This document shows positions 9,308 to 21,946 of a DNA stretch of 64,000 nt, piece by piece. Position numbers and translations under genes: made by a program. The DNA is from Gammaproteobacteria bacterium. Its GTDB lineage: Bacteria; Pseudomonadota; Gammaproteobacteria; Steroidobacterales; Rariloculaceae. Positions within the stretch are counted from its first letter, which is position 1. Every line of letters begins with the position of its first letter. Under the pieces are notes generated by a model. The model was not told the origin of the DNA and searched no databases. It worked only from the letters and a program-made list of their open reading frames with translations. The stretch is taken from contig DASVDR010000037.1 in assembly GCA_036381015.1 (NCBI GenBank), positions 62,001-126,000 on the forward strand. Reading direction: 5' to 3'.

Positions 9308-10240
9308 CTACTGCCTGTCCTGTGCGAGGCTCTGAAGCTGCGTGGTGTCGATGACCATCACGTTCGGGACGCCGTCCCGAAGGACCGTGATGTTCGCTTG
9401 CGTCGACTCTCCGAGCGCCTCGAACACCTGGAGCGCACGGCTCGGATCGTCGAGGACGATGCCGTTGATGTCGGTGACGATGTCGCCCGGCATCAGCCCC
9501 AGCGCCTCGAACGTCTCCCGGTCGCGGCCGGGATTGATCCGGAACCCTACCATCTGGCCGCCTTCGACGTGCGGGGCCATTCGCATGATGTCGGTCAATC
9601 GCGACGCGTTGTCGCTCAGCACGGTGCGCAGCGACGCGTCCTCTTCGGCCGCCGGGCGCGGCGTTGCAAGCCGCGCGGCGGCGGGACCCGTGCCCGTGGT
9701 CGGCGTCTCCTTCGGCAGGCGCAGCGTTTCGAGCCGGCCGCCTCGGCTCAAGATCACCCGATCGCCGTAAACGGCCTGCAGCGTCGCGCCGTTCGTGCCG
9801 TCGATCGCTTGCCCGATCCCGTACTTTTTCTCCTGGTCCCGGCCGCTTGCGATGATCGCGTATCCGCCGCCGCCTTCGCCGCCGGCGATTACGCCCGTCA
9901 AGCGGATGCTGAGCGTCGTGTCCGGCGCCTCGACTTCGGCCGGGATCGGCGCGGCAGGGGCCTCGGCCGGCGCTTCGCCGAAGAGGTGCGCGCCCTCCAA
10001 GGCGGCGAAACGCGCGGCCGAAATCTCCTCCGCTCCGGCGGCCGGCTGAACGATTACCGGCGCCGGACGGTCGAAGGTGTGATGCGGCACCACCGTCCAT
10101 GTGAGCGCTGCGAGCTGACGGGCGATCACGAGCACGAGGGCAGCGGTGACTATCGGCGGCCCGAAGCGATTGACCGCCCGCACCCAGTGCTCCGGAGAGC
10201 GCTCCTTCAGGAGGGTCAGCGTTCTTGCGACGTCGATCAC
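9308..10240 (-). CDS. gspC: Type II secretion protein GspC
   Basis: A 310-aa bitopic inner-membrane protein linking the secretin to the inner-membrane platform. It has a short cytoplasmic N-terminus and one membrane helix near residues 27-50. A homology-region domain follows (SIRLTGVIAGG..YAIIASG..KYGIGQAI). The C-terminal PDZ-like domain carries FRINPGRDRETFEALGLMPGDIVTDINGI. The start is GTG at 10240 with AAGGAG about 10 bases upstream. It is the first gene of the gspC-D-E-F operon, with a likely promoter at 10277-10306. Confidence 0.93.
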   Translation of the reverse strand: MIDVARTLTLLKERSPEHWVRAVNRFGPPIVTAALVLVIARQLAALTWTVVPHHTFDRPAPVIVQPAAGAEEISAARFAALEGAHLFGEAPAEAPAAPIPAEVEAPDTTLSIRLTGVIAGGEGGGGYAIIASGRDQEKKYGIGQAIDGTNGATLQAVYGDRVILSRGGRLETLRLPKETPTTGTGPAAARLATPRPAAEEDASLRTVLSDNASRLTDIMRMAPHVEGGQMVGFRINPGRDRETFEALGLMPGDIVTDINGIVLDDPSRALQVFEALGESTQANITVLRDGVPNVMVIDTTQLQSLAQDRQ

Positions 10241-10276
10241 GATCCGTCCGCTCCTTCCCTCGCCGGCAGGTGAGGA

Positions 10277-10322
10277 ATCATAGGCAGCCGGGCGTGTCGT
10301 CTACAAGTCGTCGTTAAACGAC
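10277..10322 (-). promoter_or_regulatory. Likely gsp operon promoter with adjacent palindrome
   Basis: On the minus strand, TTGTAG (10306-10301) and TATGAT (10282-10277) are 18 bp apart, about 40 bases before the gspC GTG. Immediately upstream, at 10310-10322, is the perfect 13-bp palindrome GTCGTTAAACGAC, an operator candidate. The region to 10446 is the divergent control region shared with clpS. Confidence 0.45.
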
Positions 10323-10446
10323 AAGTGCCTGAATTTAATGCCACTTGCGCTGTCATATAGGCAGCGGTCGGAACGCCTCGCCCGAACATTGCGAGGTGCC
10401 GAATCCGTCTGTAAATTGAGTGAGGAAGGTCGATAGAATTCCGCGT

Positions 10447-10775
10447 ATGTCCGACGAGCGATTGAAACCGGGCAGGGACGACGACCACGGGCTCGCGATA
10501 GAGGAGGCTCGCCCTCTCCTGAAACGCCCGCCGTTGTACCGCGTCATTCTACTCAATGACGATTACACCCCGATGGAATTCGTCGTGCAGGTGCTGCAGA
10601 AAGTCTTCTCGCTCGACCGCAACACGGCGACCCGCATCATGCTGGAGGTCCACACGAAGGGGAAGGGTGTCTGCGGCGTCTACACCTATGAAATAGCGGA
10701 AACAAAGGTTGCTCAGGTCACCGGCATGGCCCAGCAGCATCAACATCCGCTGCTCTGTACGATGGAAGAAACCTG

Positions 10776-10776
<1 letters not shown>
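10447..10776 (+). CDS. clpS: ClpS, ClpAP adaptor for N-end-rule substrates
   Basis: A 109-aa adaptor that delivers proteins with destabilising N-terminal residues to ClpA. The family signature is complete: [23 protein letters not shown], then [16 protein letters not shown] and the HPLLCTMEE end. The ATG at 10447 gives the usual length. An in-frame GTG at 10420 would add nine residues and would place the GAGGAAGG inside the gene, so it is less likely. The stop overlaps the clpA ATG by one base (TGATG), coupling the two. The aat gene for adding Leu/Phe to N-termini lies 3.4 kb away, a functional link. Confidence 0.95.
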
Positions 10777-13058
<2,282 letters not shown>

Positions 13059-13133
13059 ACGTGAGCGCCGAGGCGGTCACACGGCGGCCCGCGTAACGGC
13101 GCGGCCGATTCGTGATTTGGCGAGCCCGCGCGT

Positions 13134-13352
13134 CTAGCGCGACCGGTAGACGATCCGGCCCTTCGTGAGGTCGTAGGGGGTGAGCTCCACGGTGACTCGG
13201 TCCCCCTTCAGGATGCGGATGTAGTTTTTCCGCATCTTGCCGGAAATGTGCGCCGTGACGATGTGCCCGTTCTCGAGCTCCACGCGAAAGGTCGTGTTCG
13301 GTAATGTCTCCATTACCGTGCCTTCAATTTGAATGGCGTCTTCTTTTGCCAC
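13134..13352 (-). CDS. infA: Translation initiation factor IF-1
   Basis: A 72-aa S1/OB-fold protein, exactly the canonical IF-1 length and sequence type ([18 protein letters not shown] at the N-terminus, RGRIVYRSR at the end). It binds the 30S A site during initiation. The start is GTG at 13352; longer in-frame extensions run into GC-rich non-conserved sequence. No strong Shine-Dalgarno is visible upstream, which is worth noting for a highly expressed gene. It lies 118 bases downstream of aat and converges on clpA with 75 bases between stops, the conserved gammaproteobacterial neighbourhood. Confidence 0.96.
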   Translation of the reverse strand: MAKEDAIQIEGTVMETLPNTTFRVELENGHIVTAHISGKMRKNYIRILKGDRVTVELTPYDLTKGRIVYRSR

Positions 13353-13470
13353 GAAAACAACAGTTCTGCCCTGGCGGGGCGCAGCATTGTTGCACATCGC
13401 CGGCGAAAGCGGCAAACACTTCGGGGCGGCCGAGCGGCGGTCGTCAGTGCCCTCGGCCGGTCGCGCGGGA

Positions 13471-14214
13471 TCACTCCCCGCCGGCGCTGCGCCTCCGTGC
13501 CGCCGCCCATTCCGCGAAATCCGCGGTCCAGCGGCCGCGCCGGTCGGGCCGCTCACAAAGCTTCGACAGCAGCCTCAGGAATTTCGTTCGGGGGAGATCG
13601 ACGGCGCCGAGGCTGCTCAAGTGCGCTGAGGCGACCTGACAATCGATGAGCGCGAACGAGCGCGCCTCGAGGTAACGCACCGCGGCGACGAACGCCGCCT
13701 TCGATGCATTCGTTGCCCGCGCGAACATCGACTCCCCGAAGAACACCGCACCGATCGCGACGCCGTACAGCCCGCCCGCGAGCCGGCCGTCCCGCCAGGC
13801 CTCGAACGAGTGCGCGAAACCGAGCCGGTGGAGGCGGGAGTAGGCGATGCGCATCTCGTCCGTGATCCATGTGTCGGCGCCGTAGCGACGCGGCGCGGCG
13901 CAGCCTTCGACGACGTCGTCGAATGCGCTGTCGGCCGTGATCTCGAACTCGCCCCGCCTGACGACGCGCCGCAGGCTTCGCGAGACCTTGAGGCTCGGCG
14001 GGAAGAGCACGGCGCGGGGATCGGGGCACCACCACAGGATCGGCTGCCCGCGCTCGTACCACGGGAAGATCCCGCATCGATAGGCGAGCAGCAGGCGCTC
14101 GGGGCGGAGATCGCCGCCCGCGGCGAGCAGCCCGTTCGGTTCTTCCAGCGCTTCGTCGGGCGGTGGGAACGCGTCCACGTCGGCGCCGGCCGAAAGCCAC
14201 CGGATCGCGCTCAT
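13471..14214 (-). CDS. aat: Leucyl/phenylalanyl-tRNA-protein transferase
   Basis: A 247-aa enzyme that adds Leu or Phe from tRNA to proteins with N-terminal Arg/Lys, creating ClpS-ClpA degrons. Seen: [67 protein letters not shown]-type and HLSSLGA blocks, all in family order. The ATG at 14214 overlaps the upstream gene's stop by four bases, so the two are co-translated. It has a short basic tail (RRRSAGGE). Confidence 0.96.
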   Translation of the reverse strand: MSAIRWLSAGADVDAFPPPDEALEEPNGLLAAGGDLRPERLLLAYRCGIFPWYERGQPILWWCPDPRAVLFPPSLKVSRSLRRVVRRGEFEITADSAFDDVVEGCAAPRRYGADTWITDEMRIAYSRLHRLGFAHSFEAWRDGRLAGGLYGVAIGAVFFGESMFARATNASKAAFVAAVRYLEARSFALIDCQVASAHLSSLGAVDLPRTKFLRLLSKLCERPDRRGRWTADFAEWAAARRRSAGGE

Positions 14215-15365
14215 GTCGGCTCGGAATCGCGCAGGTCCCGCCGGTAAGGCACGTGATCCTCGAGATAGTCCATGTAAGCATCCACTTGCACGGTCTCGCG
14301 GGTCAAGAATTGCTGCACCGCGCGGTGGAAGCCGGGGTCGCGGAGTCGATGGCAGGACCAAGTCGGCGTCGGCGTAAATCCACGGCTGATCTTGTGCTCG
14401 CCCTGCGTGCCGGGCTCGAACGTTCCGAGTCGTTCCCGGATGCAGTACTCGATGCCCTGGTAGTAGCACGCCTCGAAGTGCAGGCTGTGGAAGTCCGCGA
14501 GGCTGCCCCAGTAGCGCCCATAGAGCGCGTCGTCTCCGCGAAAGCAAATCGCGGCGGCGATCGGCGCTCGGCCGTGACGGGCGAGGATCACGACGACGTT
14601 CTCCGGCATCGTCCGCGCGATCTCTTCGAAGAAGGCGCGGTTCAAGTAGGGCGGCCGCCCGCGGCGCAGGAACGTGCGGGCGTGAAACGCGAACACGGCG
14701 TCCCAGTCCTCGGCATCGAGCTCGTCGCCGGCCAGGTGCTCGAAACGGATGCCGGCTTCGGCAATCCGGCGCCGCTCGCGGCGCACCTTCTTTCTCTTCT
14801 CGGAGCTGAAACGGCCGAGAAAGTCGTCGAAGTCGACATAGCCCGGATTGTGCCAGTGGAACTGGCAGCCTTTGCGGACGAGAAAGCCGGCGGCCGACAG
14901 CGCTGCGCGCTCGGCGTCGGTCGGAAACAGCACGTGGACCGACGAGGCTTCGAGCTCTTCCTGGAGCGCGAGCGCCGCCGCGACCATGCGCCGGACGACG
15001 GCGGCGCGGTCCGCGTCCGGCCTGACGAGGAGCCGCGGGCCCGTGGCCGGCGTGAACGGGATCGACGCGACGAGCTTCGGGTAATAGCTTCGGCCCGCTC
15101 GTTCGTACGCGTCCGCCCAGCTCCAGTCGAAGACGAACTCGCCGCGGGAGTCGTGCTTGAGGTAAAGCGGCAGTGCACCGATCAGGCCGCCTGCCTCGTC
15201 CCGGACGCCGATGTGGCAGGGCTGCCACGCCGTGCGCGCGCCGACGCAACCGCTGTGCTCGAGCGCGGCCAGGAACTCGTGGCGCAGGAAAGGGTGGCCG
15301 GCGGCGAGCGCGTTCCACTCCCGCGGCTCGACGTCGTCGAGTGTGGTGAGGCGTTCCAGGTCCAT
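14211..15365 (-). CDS. GNAT-fold N-acyltransferase of the DUF482 / COG3146 type
   Basis: A 384-aa cytosolic protein. It shows the DUF482 order: WNALAAGHPFLRHEFLAALEHSGCV at the start, PLYLKHDSRGEFVFDWSWADAYER, then YYPKLVASIPFTPATG. The middle has KRKKVRRERRRI and the C-terminus contains CYYQGIEYCIRERLGTFEPGTQGEHK. The family is related to FemX/peptidoglycan aminoacyl- or acyl-transferases, but its substrate is unknown. It overlaps aat by four bases and is common next to aat or N-end-rule genes in proteobacteria. A repeat of the GGTGTCAGACACC family lies just upstream. Confidence 0.85.
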   Translation of the reverse strand: MDLERLTTLDDVEPREWNALAAGHPFLRHEFLAALEHSGCVGARTAWQPCHIGVRDEAGGLIGALPLYLKHDSRGEFVFDWSWADAYERAGRSYYPKLVASIPFTPATGPRLLVRPDADRAAVVRRMVAAALALQEELEASSVHVLFPTDAERAALSAAGFLVRKGCQFHWHNPGYVDFDDFLGRFSSEKRKKVRRERRRIAEAGIRFEHLAGDELDAEDWDAVFAFHARTFLRRGRPPYLNRAFFEEIARTMPENVVVILARHGRAPIAAAICFRGDDALYGRYWGSLADFHSLHFEACYYQGIEYCIRERLGTFEPGTQGEHKISRGFTPTPTWSCHRLRDPGFHRAVQQFLTRETVQVDAYMDYLEDHVPYRRDLRDSEPT

Positions 15366-15424
15366 CTTCTCGCGCCCGGCCGGGCCAGTGTAGCCGTCCG
15401 AAGACGGGTTCGAAAAGGTCTACC

Positions 15425-15470
15425 GAAATGGGTGTCAGACACCATTTTTCGGCATCTGACACTATTTTTC
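15425..15470. repeat. GGTGTCAGACACC-family paired repeat in the GNAT/ftsK divergent region
   Basis: The perfect palindrome GGTGTCAGACACC with A/T-rich flanks is followed by a degenerate second unit (CATCTGACAC..TTTTTCG), which is an inverted partner of the first. Same family as 2001-2048 and 42387-42485. It sits between the divergent DUF482 gene and the ftsK promoter. Confidence 0.8.
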
Positions 15471-15489
15471 GCGGCCGGAAGGAGTCGGC

Positions 15490-15517
15490 TTTGATCCGGG
15501 TCGGCGAGACGTATAAT
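15490..15517 (+). promoter_or_regulatory. Promoter for ftsK
   Basis: A perfect -10 TATAAT (15512-15517) is preceded, 16 bp upstream, by TTTGAT. The transcription start would lie about 30 bases before the ftsK start codon. Confidence 0.55.
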
Positions 15518-15549
15518 CAGGCCCTTAAGATCGGAATCTGCGGTAGAAC

Positions 15550-17835
15550 TTGACAAGAGCAAAGACGAGCACGGACGTGCAGGGGTTCTTCGTGCCTCGG
15601 ATCAAAGGGTTGAAGGAATCCGCGTTCTGGGTGCTGACCGGCCTCGCCCTGATTCTGCTGTGGGCGCTGCTGAGCTACGACCCGTCGGACCCCGCCTTCA
15701 CCGTCACCGGCGACGACTCGTCCGTTTCGAACCGGATGGGTCCGGCCGGTGCGTGGTTCGCGGACGTCGCGTTCCTGCTGTTCGGGCTTCCCGCGTACTT
15801 GTTCCCCGTGCTCGTGCTGCTCGGGGGCGTGCTGCTGTTCCGGCCCCGCGATGCGGCCTTGCCGCGGGCTTCGGCGTTCTACAAGGTCGTCGGCGTGCTC
15901 GTGACGATCGCGACGAGCTCCGGCCTCGCCACGCTGCACTTCACGGCGCCCGAGCTTCAGGAGACGGCCGGGGGCGTCCTCGGTCAGCTGGTCGGCGTCG
16001 GCCTGTCGAATGTCCTCGGCATCCTCGGTGCGACGGTGCTGTTGCTCGTGGTGTGGCTCGGGGCCGTGTCGCTCGCGACCGGCGTCTCGTGGCTCGCGAT
16101 CATGGACGGCATCGGCCGCGCGGTCTTCGCCGTGCTCAGCGCGATCAACGCGTTCTTCGGCCGCATCCGGCTGTTCTTCGTGGGCCGCCGGGCGAAGCAG
16201 CAGCGCCACGAGGTCGTGGCGAAGAGCCGCGCGAAGCCGAAGGCGAAGGCGCCGCGGATCGAGCCGACGATCGAGAGGGTCGAGACGAGCGGTCGCGTCG
16301 AGCGCGAGCGGCAAGTCCCGCTGTTCGAGCCGGTCACGTCCGGCGAGCTGCCGCCGCTGTCCCTGCTCGACGATCCTCCGCCCCGCGAAGGCGGCTATTC
16401 GGCCGAGGCACTCGAGGCGATGTCGCGCCTCGTCGAGATCAAGCTCGCGGACTTTGGGATCGAGGTCGAGGTCGTCGCCGTGCACCCGGGTCCGGTCGTC
16501 ACCCGCTTCGAGCTGAAGCCCGCGCCCGGCGTCAAGGTGAGCCAGATCACGAACCTGTCGAAGGACCTCGCCCGCTCGCTCTCGACGATCAGCGTGCGCG
16601 TCGTCGAGGTCATCCCCGGAAAGCCGCACGTCGGGCTCGAGATTCCGAACGAGGTGCGCGAGCTCGTGGCCCTCGGCGAGATCATCAAGTCCGAGGCGTA
16701 CGACCAGCTGAAATCGCCGCTGACGCTCGCGCTCGGCAAGGACATCGGCGGCCAGCCGGTCGTCGCCGATCTCGCGCGCATGCCGCATCTGCTGATCGCC
16801 GGCACCACGGGGTCCGGCAAGTCCGTCGCGATCAACGCAATGGTGCTGAGCCTTCTCTACAAGGCCACGCCCGAGCACGTGCGGCTGATCATGATCGACC
16901 CGAAGATGCTCGAGCTCTCCGTCTACGAAGGCATCCCGCACCTGCTCGCGCCGGTCGTCACCGACATGAAGCAGGCGGCGAATGCGCTGCGGTGGTGCGT
17001 CGCGGAGATGGAGCGCCGTTACGCGCTGATGGCCGGGCTCGGCGTGCGGCACATCGCGGGCTACAACAAGAAGGTCGCCGACGCCGCCGCGAAAGGCCAG
17101 CCGCTCAAGGACCCGACGTTCAAGAAGGTGCTCGAGGACGACGAGCCCCCGGATCTCGAGCCGCTGCCGTACGTCGTCGTGATCATCGACGAGCTCGCGG
17201 ACATGATGATGACGGTCGGCAAGAAGGTCGAGGAGCTGATCGCGCGTCTCGCGCAGAAGGCGCGTGCGTCCGGCATGCACATGATCATCGCGACGCAGCG
17301 GCCGTCCGTCGACGTGATCACCGGGCTCATCAAAGCGAACATTCCGTGCCGCATTGCGTTTCAGGTGTCGGCGAAAGTCGACTCCCGGACGATCCTCGAT
17401 CAAATCGGCGCCGAGCATCTGCTCGGCCACGGCGACATGCTGTATCTGCCGGGCGGAACGTCGATTCCGATGCGCGTCCACGGGGCTTTCGTCTCCGATA
17501 ACGAGGTGCACGCGGTCGTGCGCGCGTTGCGCGCGGGCGGCGAGCCGACCTACATCGACGAGGTTCTCGACGGCCCGGGCGGCGACGCTTCGGGAGGCTT
17601 CGATGCCGAGCCCGGGGGAGCATTGGACGGCGAGCAGGATCCCCTTTACGATCAAGCGGTGCGGATCGTGACGGAAACGCGGAAGGCGTCGATCTCGGGC
17701 ATCCAACGGCGCTTGAAGATCGGGTACAACCGCGCGGCGCGACTCGTCGAGACCATGGAGGAGGCCGGCATCGTTGGAGAGTTGCAGTCGAATGGTTTCA
17801 GGGAGGTTCTCGCGCCGCCTCCGGCTTCCGATTGA
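15550..17835 (+). CDS. ftsK: FtsK/SpoIIIE DNA translocase
   Basis: A 761-aa septal DNA pump that clears and aligns chromosome termini. Four to five membrane segments occupy residues ~20-200. A short basic linker follows, then the alpha-beta motor with Walker A GTTGSGKS from residue 418 and Walker [15 protein letters not shown]. The C-terminal winged-helix gamma domain (~698-750, [29 protein letters not shown]) reads KOPS sites. The start is TTG at 15550; no in-frame ATG lies before the first membrane segment. The linker is short compared with E. coli FtsK, as in many gammaproteobacteria. Its 3' end overlaps lolA. Confidence 0.96.
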   Translation: MTRAKTSTDVQGFFVPRIKGLKESAFWVLTGLALILLWALLSYDPSDPAFTVTGDDSSVSNRMGPAGAWFADVAFLLFGLPAYLFPVLVLLGGVLLFRPRDAALPRASAFYKVVGVLVTIATSSGLATLHFTAPELQETAGGVLGQLVGVGLSNVLGILGATVLLLVVWLGAVSLATGVSWLAIMDGIGRAVFAVLSAINAFFGRIRLFFVGRRAKQQRHEVVAKSRAKPKAKAPRIEPTIERVETSGRVERERQVPLFEPVTSGELPPLSLLDDPPPREGGYSAEALEAMSRLVEIKLADFGIEVEVVAVHPGPVVTRFELKPAPGVKVSQITNLSKDLARSLSTISVRVVEVIPGKPHVGLEIPNEVRELVALGEIIKSEAYDQLKSPLTLALGKDIGGQPVVADLARMPHLLIAGTTGSGKSVAINAMVLSLLYKATPEHVRLIMIDPKMLELSVYEGIPHLLAPVVTDMKQAANALRWCVAEMERRYALMAGLGVRHIAGYNKKVADAAAKGQPLKDPTFKKVLEDDEPPDLEPLPYVVVIIDELADMMMTVGKKVEELIARLAQKARASGMHMIIATQRPSVDVITGLIKANIPCRIAFQVSAKVDSRTILDQIGAEHLLGHGDMLYLPGGTSIPMRVHGAFVSDNEVHAVVRALRAGGEPTYIDEVLDGPGGDASGGFDAEPGGALDGEQDPLYDQAVRIVTETRKASISGIQRRLKIGYNRAARLVETMEEAGIVGELQSNGFREVLAPPPASD

Positions 17836-18529
17836 GCGGCGGTGCCGCTTGCCCGCCGCGATCGTCTCGTCGATCGTCGTCGCCGCCGCCTTCGCGGCTC
17901 CCGCGTCGCCTCAACAGCCGGCCGAGGATCCGGACGAGAGCCCGGGGCGCGAGCAGTCCGATGCGGCGCAGCCGGCGGGCGTGCTCGACACGTTTCTCGA
18001 CGAGGTCCGATCGCTCCAGGCCGATTTCGTGCAGCAGCTTCACGGCGCGGACGGCCGGCTGATGCAGACGTCGTCCGGCTCGCTCGCGCTCAGCCGCCCG
18101 GGGCGCTTCCGCTGGCACTACGAGCAGCCGTTCGATCAGCTGGTCGTGGCCGACGGCAAGAACCTTTGGATTTACGACGTCGAGCTCGAGCAGGTCACCG
18201 TGACGCCGCTCGACGACGACGTCGCATCGACGCCGGCGATGTTGCTGAGCGGCGACCGTGCGGTGCGCGACGGCTTCGACGTCGTGGAGCGCTTCGAGCG
18301 CGACGGGCTCGAGTGGGTGCGTCTCGCGCCGAATCTTCAGGGCACGGATTTCATGTCCGTATTGATCGGCTTTCGCGACACGACACCGCAGCGCCTCGAG
18401 CTCGTCGACGGCTTGAACCAGACCACCGAGATCGAGCTGTCGAACGTCGCCGTGAACCCCGAGCTCGACGAGGACCTCTTCGAGTTCGATCCGCCGCGCC
18501 GTGTCGACGTCATCGGAACGCCCCGCTAG
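17792..18529 (+). CDS. lolA: LolA, periplasmic lipoprotein chaperone
   Basis: About 245 aa. The signal peptide core is [20 protein letters not shown], then the LolA fold: [53 protein letters not shown], and LEQVTV. It carries lipoproteins from LolCDE to LolB. The ATG at 17792 lies inside ftsK (44-base overlap) and gives a long n-region; a TTG or ATT start around 17831-17849 would give a more usual signal peptide, so the start is uncertain. The position after ftsK is conserved in gammaproteobacteria. Confidence 0.93.
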   Translation: MVSGRFSRRLRLPIERRCRLPAAIVSSIVVAAAFAAPASPQQPAEDPDESPGREQSDAAQPAGVLDTFLDEVRSLQADFVQQLHGADGRLMQTSSGSLALSRPGRFRWHYEQPFDQLVVADGKNLWIYDVELEQVTVTPLDDDVASTPAMLLSGDRAVRDGFDVVERFERDGLEWVRLAPNLQGTDFMSVLIGFRDTTPQRLELVDGLNQTTEIELSNVAVNPELDEDLFEFDPPRRVDVIGTPR

Positions 18530-18536
18530 CCCGCCG

Positions 18537-20241
<1,705 letters not shown>

Positions 20242-20317
20242 CAGTTCACGGCACGGCCCCCGGGGGGCGGCGCTAGAATCGCCGCGGTCGGCCGCGCGTG
20301 CGGCGACCAAGCGGGGC

Positions 20318-21931
20318 ATGGGGGGGAGCATGAAGGGTTTGGCGGCCGGTCGCGTCGTTCTCTTCGCCGCGTTGTCGGCGGCGCTCGCGATCGCGGGCTG
20401 CGATGTGCCCGCGCCTGCGACCGACGACGCGCGCGTGCTTCGCCGCGGCATCACGGCGGAGATCGGGACGCTCGATCCGCACTTCTCCGTCCTCGTCGAG
20501 CAGGAATCGTTGCTGATGGACCTTTACGAAGGGCTCGTCAGGCTCGATGCCCGGGGCAACGTCGTGCCGGCCGCGGCGGAGAGCTGGACGATCGGCGCCG
20601 ACGGCCGGGAATACACGTTCGTGCTGCGCGACGACGTGCGCTGGTCGGACGGCTCCCCGGTCGAGGCGGACGACTTCGTCTGGTCGTTCCGACGGCTCGT
20701 GGATCCGGCGACCGGCTCCCCGCATGCCGGCAAGCTCGTCGCGGTACGGGGCGCGAGCGAGATCGTCGCCGGCCGTCTCCCGCCGGACGCGCTCGGCGTC
20801 ACCGCGCTCGACCCGCGCACGCTGCGCATCGAGCTCGAGACGCCGGCCCCGTATTTCCTCGCGATGCTGACCTATCCGGCGCTCGTGCCGCTGCACGCCG
20901 AGAGCGTCGAGCGCTTCGATCGCGAGTTCACGCGCCCGGAGAACCTGGTCTCGAACGGCCCTTACGTGCTGTCGCGGCGCAATCAGGAATACGTCGAGCT
21001 CGTGCGCAGCCAAACGTATCGAAACGCAGACCGCATTGCGATCGAGCGCGTGCGCTACGTGCCGTTCGAGCAGGAGTTCGCGCAGTTCACGGCGTACCGG
21101 GTCGCCGACATCGATTTGACGGACGTCGTGCCGGCCTCGGGCCTCGAGATCGTGCGCGACCAGTTCCCCGGCGAGCTGTATGTGCGCCCGACGAAGGACA
21201 CGTTCTATTACGCCTTCAACCTACGCGAAGGGCCGCTCGCCGATTCGCCCGCGCTTCGCGAAGCGCTGTCCGCGACGATTCGGCGCGAGATCATCACCGC
21301 CGAGGTGACCGGGATCAGGCAGCCTCCCGCGTACTCCTTCGTGCCGCCGATGTTCGCCGGCTACGAGCCCGCGCGCGTCGGATTCGCCGACCTGAGCCCG
21401 GAGGCGCGCGACGAGGCCGCGAAAGCCCTGCTCGAGCGCGACGGCGGCGCTCCGCCGCGGCTGCGCGTCCTCTACAACACGAACGAAGGCATCAGGCTGA
21501 TCACGGTTGCGGTCGCGTCGATGTGGCGGGCGGCGCTCGGCGTGGAGACCGAGCTTCGGAACATGGAGTTCGGCGTGTTCCTCGATACGCTGCGCGACCC
21601 GTCGGCCTGGGACGTCGCCCGGCTTTCGTGGCGCGCCGACTTCGACGACCCGTATGCCTTCCTCGAAATCTTTCGCACGGGCTCGCCGAACAACTTCGTC
21701 GGCTTCTCCGACCCCGTCTACGACGAGCTTCTCGAGCGCTCGCACCGCGAGACGTCCTCCGAACGCCGGCTCGCGCTGCTGCACGAAGCGGAGCAGCGGC
21801 TCCTCGACGCGCACGCGATCGCTCCGGTCTTCTTCTACGTCGATCGCGTGCTCGCGAAGCCGTGGGTCGATATCGGCGACCGCGTGACGATCAAGCCCTT
21901 GCCGACGGCCGATCTTCGCTGGGCGGATTGA
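20318..21931 (+). CDS. Peptide-binding lipoprotein (OppA/DppA family, ABC substrate-binding protein)
   Basis: A 537-aa family 5 solute-binding protein. Its lipobox IAGC (Cys at residue 28) marks an envelope lipoprotein. The mature part opens with LRRGITAEIGTLDPHFS and contains LYEGLVRLDARGNVVPAAAESWTI and FVLRDDVRWSDGSPVEADDFVWSFRR, hallmarks of OppA. No permease or ATPase gene is adjacent, so it is an orphan here and could serve a distant transporter or murein-peptide recycling. The ATG at 20318 was chosen; another ATG 12 bases downstream has a G-rich stretch too close to serve as a Shine-Dalgarno. It converges on the next gene with 15 bases between stops. Confidence 0.88.
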   Translation: MGGSMKGLAAGRVVLFAALSAALAIAGCDVPAPATDDARVLRRGITAEIGTLDPHFSVLVEQESLLMDLYEGLVRLDARGNVVPAAAESWTIGADGREYTFVLRDDVRWSDGSPVEADDFVWSFRRLVDPATGSPHAGKLVAVRGASEIVAGRLPPDALGVTALDPRTLRIELETPAPYFLAMLTYPALVPLHAESVERFDREFTRPENLVSNGPYVLSRRNQEYVELVRSQTYRNADRIAIERVRYVPFEQEFAQFTAYRVADIDLTDVVPASGLEIVRDQFPGELYVRPTKDTFYYAFNLREGPLADSPALREALSATIRREIITAEVTGIRQPPAYSFVPPMFAGYEPARVGFADLSPEARDEAAKALLERDGGAPPRLRVLYNTNEGIRLITVAVASMWRAALGVETELRNMEFGVFLDTLRDPSAWDVARLSWRADFDDPYAFLEIFRTGSPNNFVGFSDPVYDELLERSHRETSSERRLALLHEAEQRLLDAHAIAPVFFYVDRVLAKPWVDIGDRVTIKPLPTADLRWAD

Positions 21932-21946
21932 GGGCCGGGGGCCAGC

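Noticed and set aside
10420-10446. Upstream GTG start for clpS
   Set aside because: It adds nine non-conserved residues and would leave the GAGGAAGG motif inside the gene; the ATG at 10447 fits family length.
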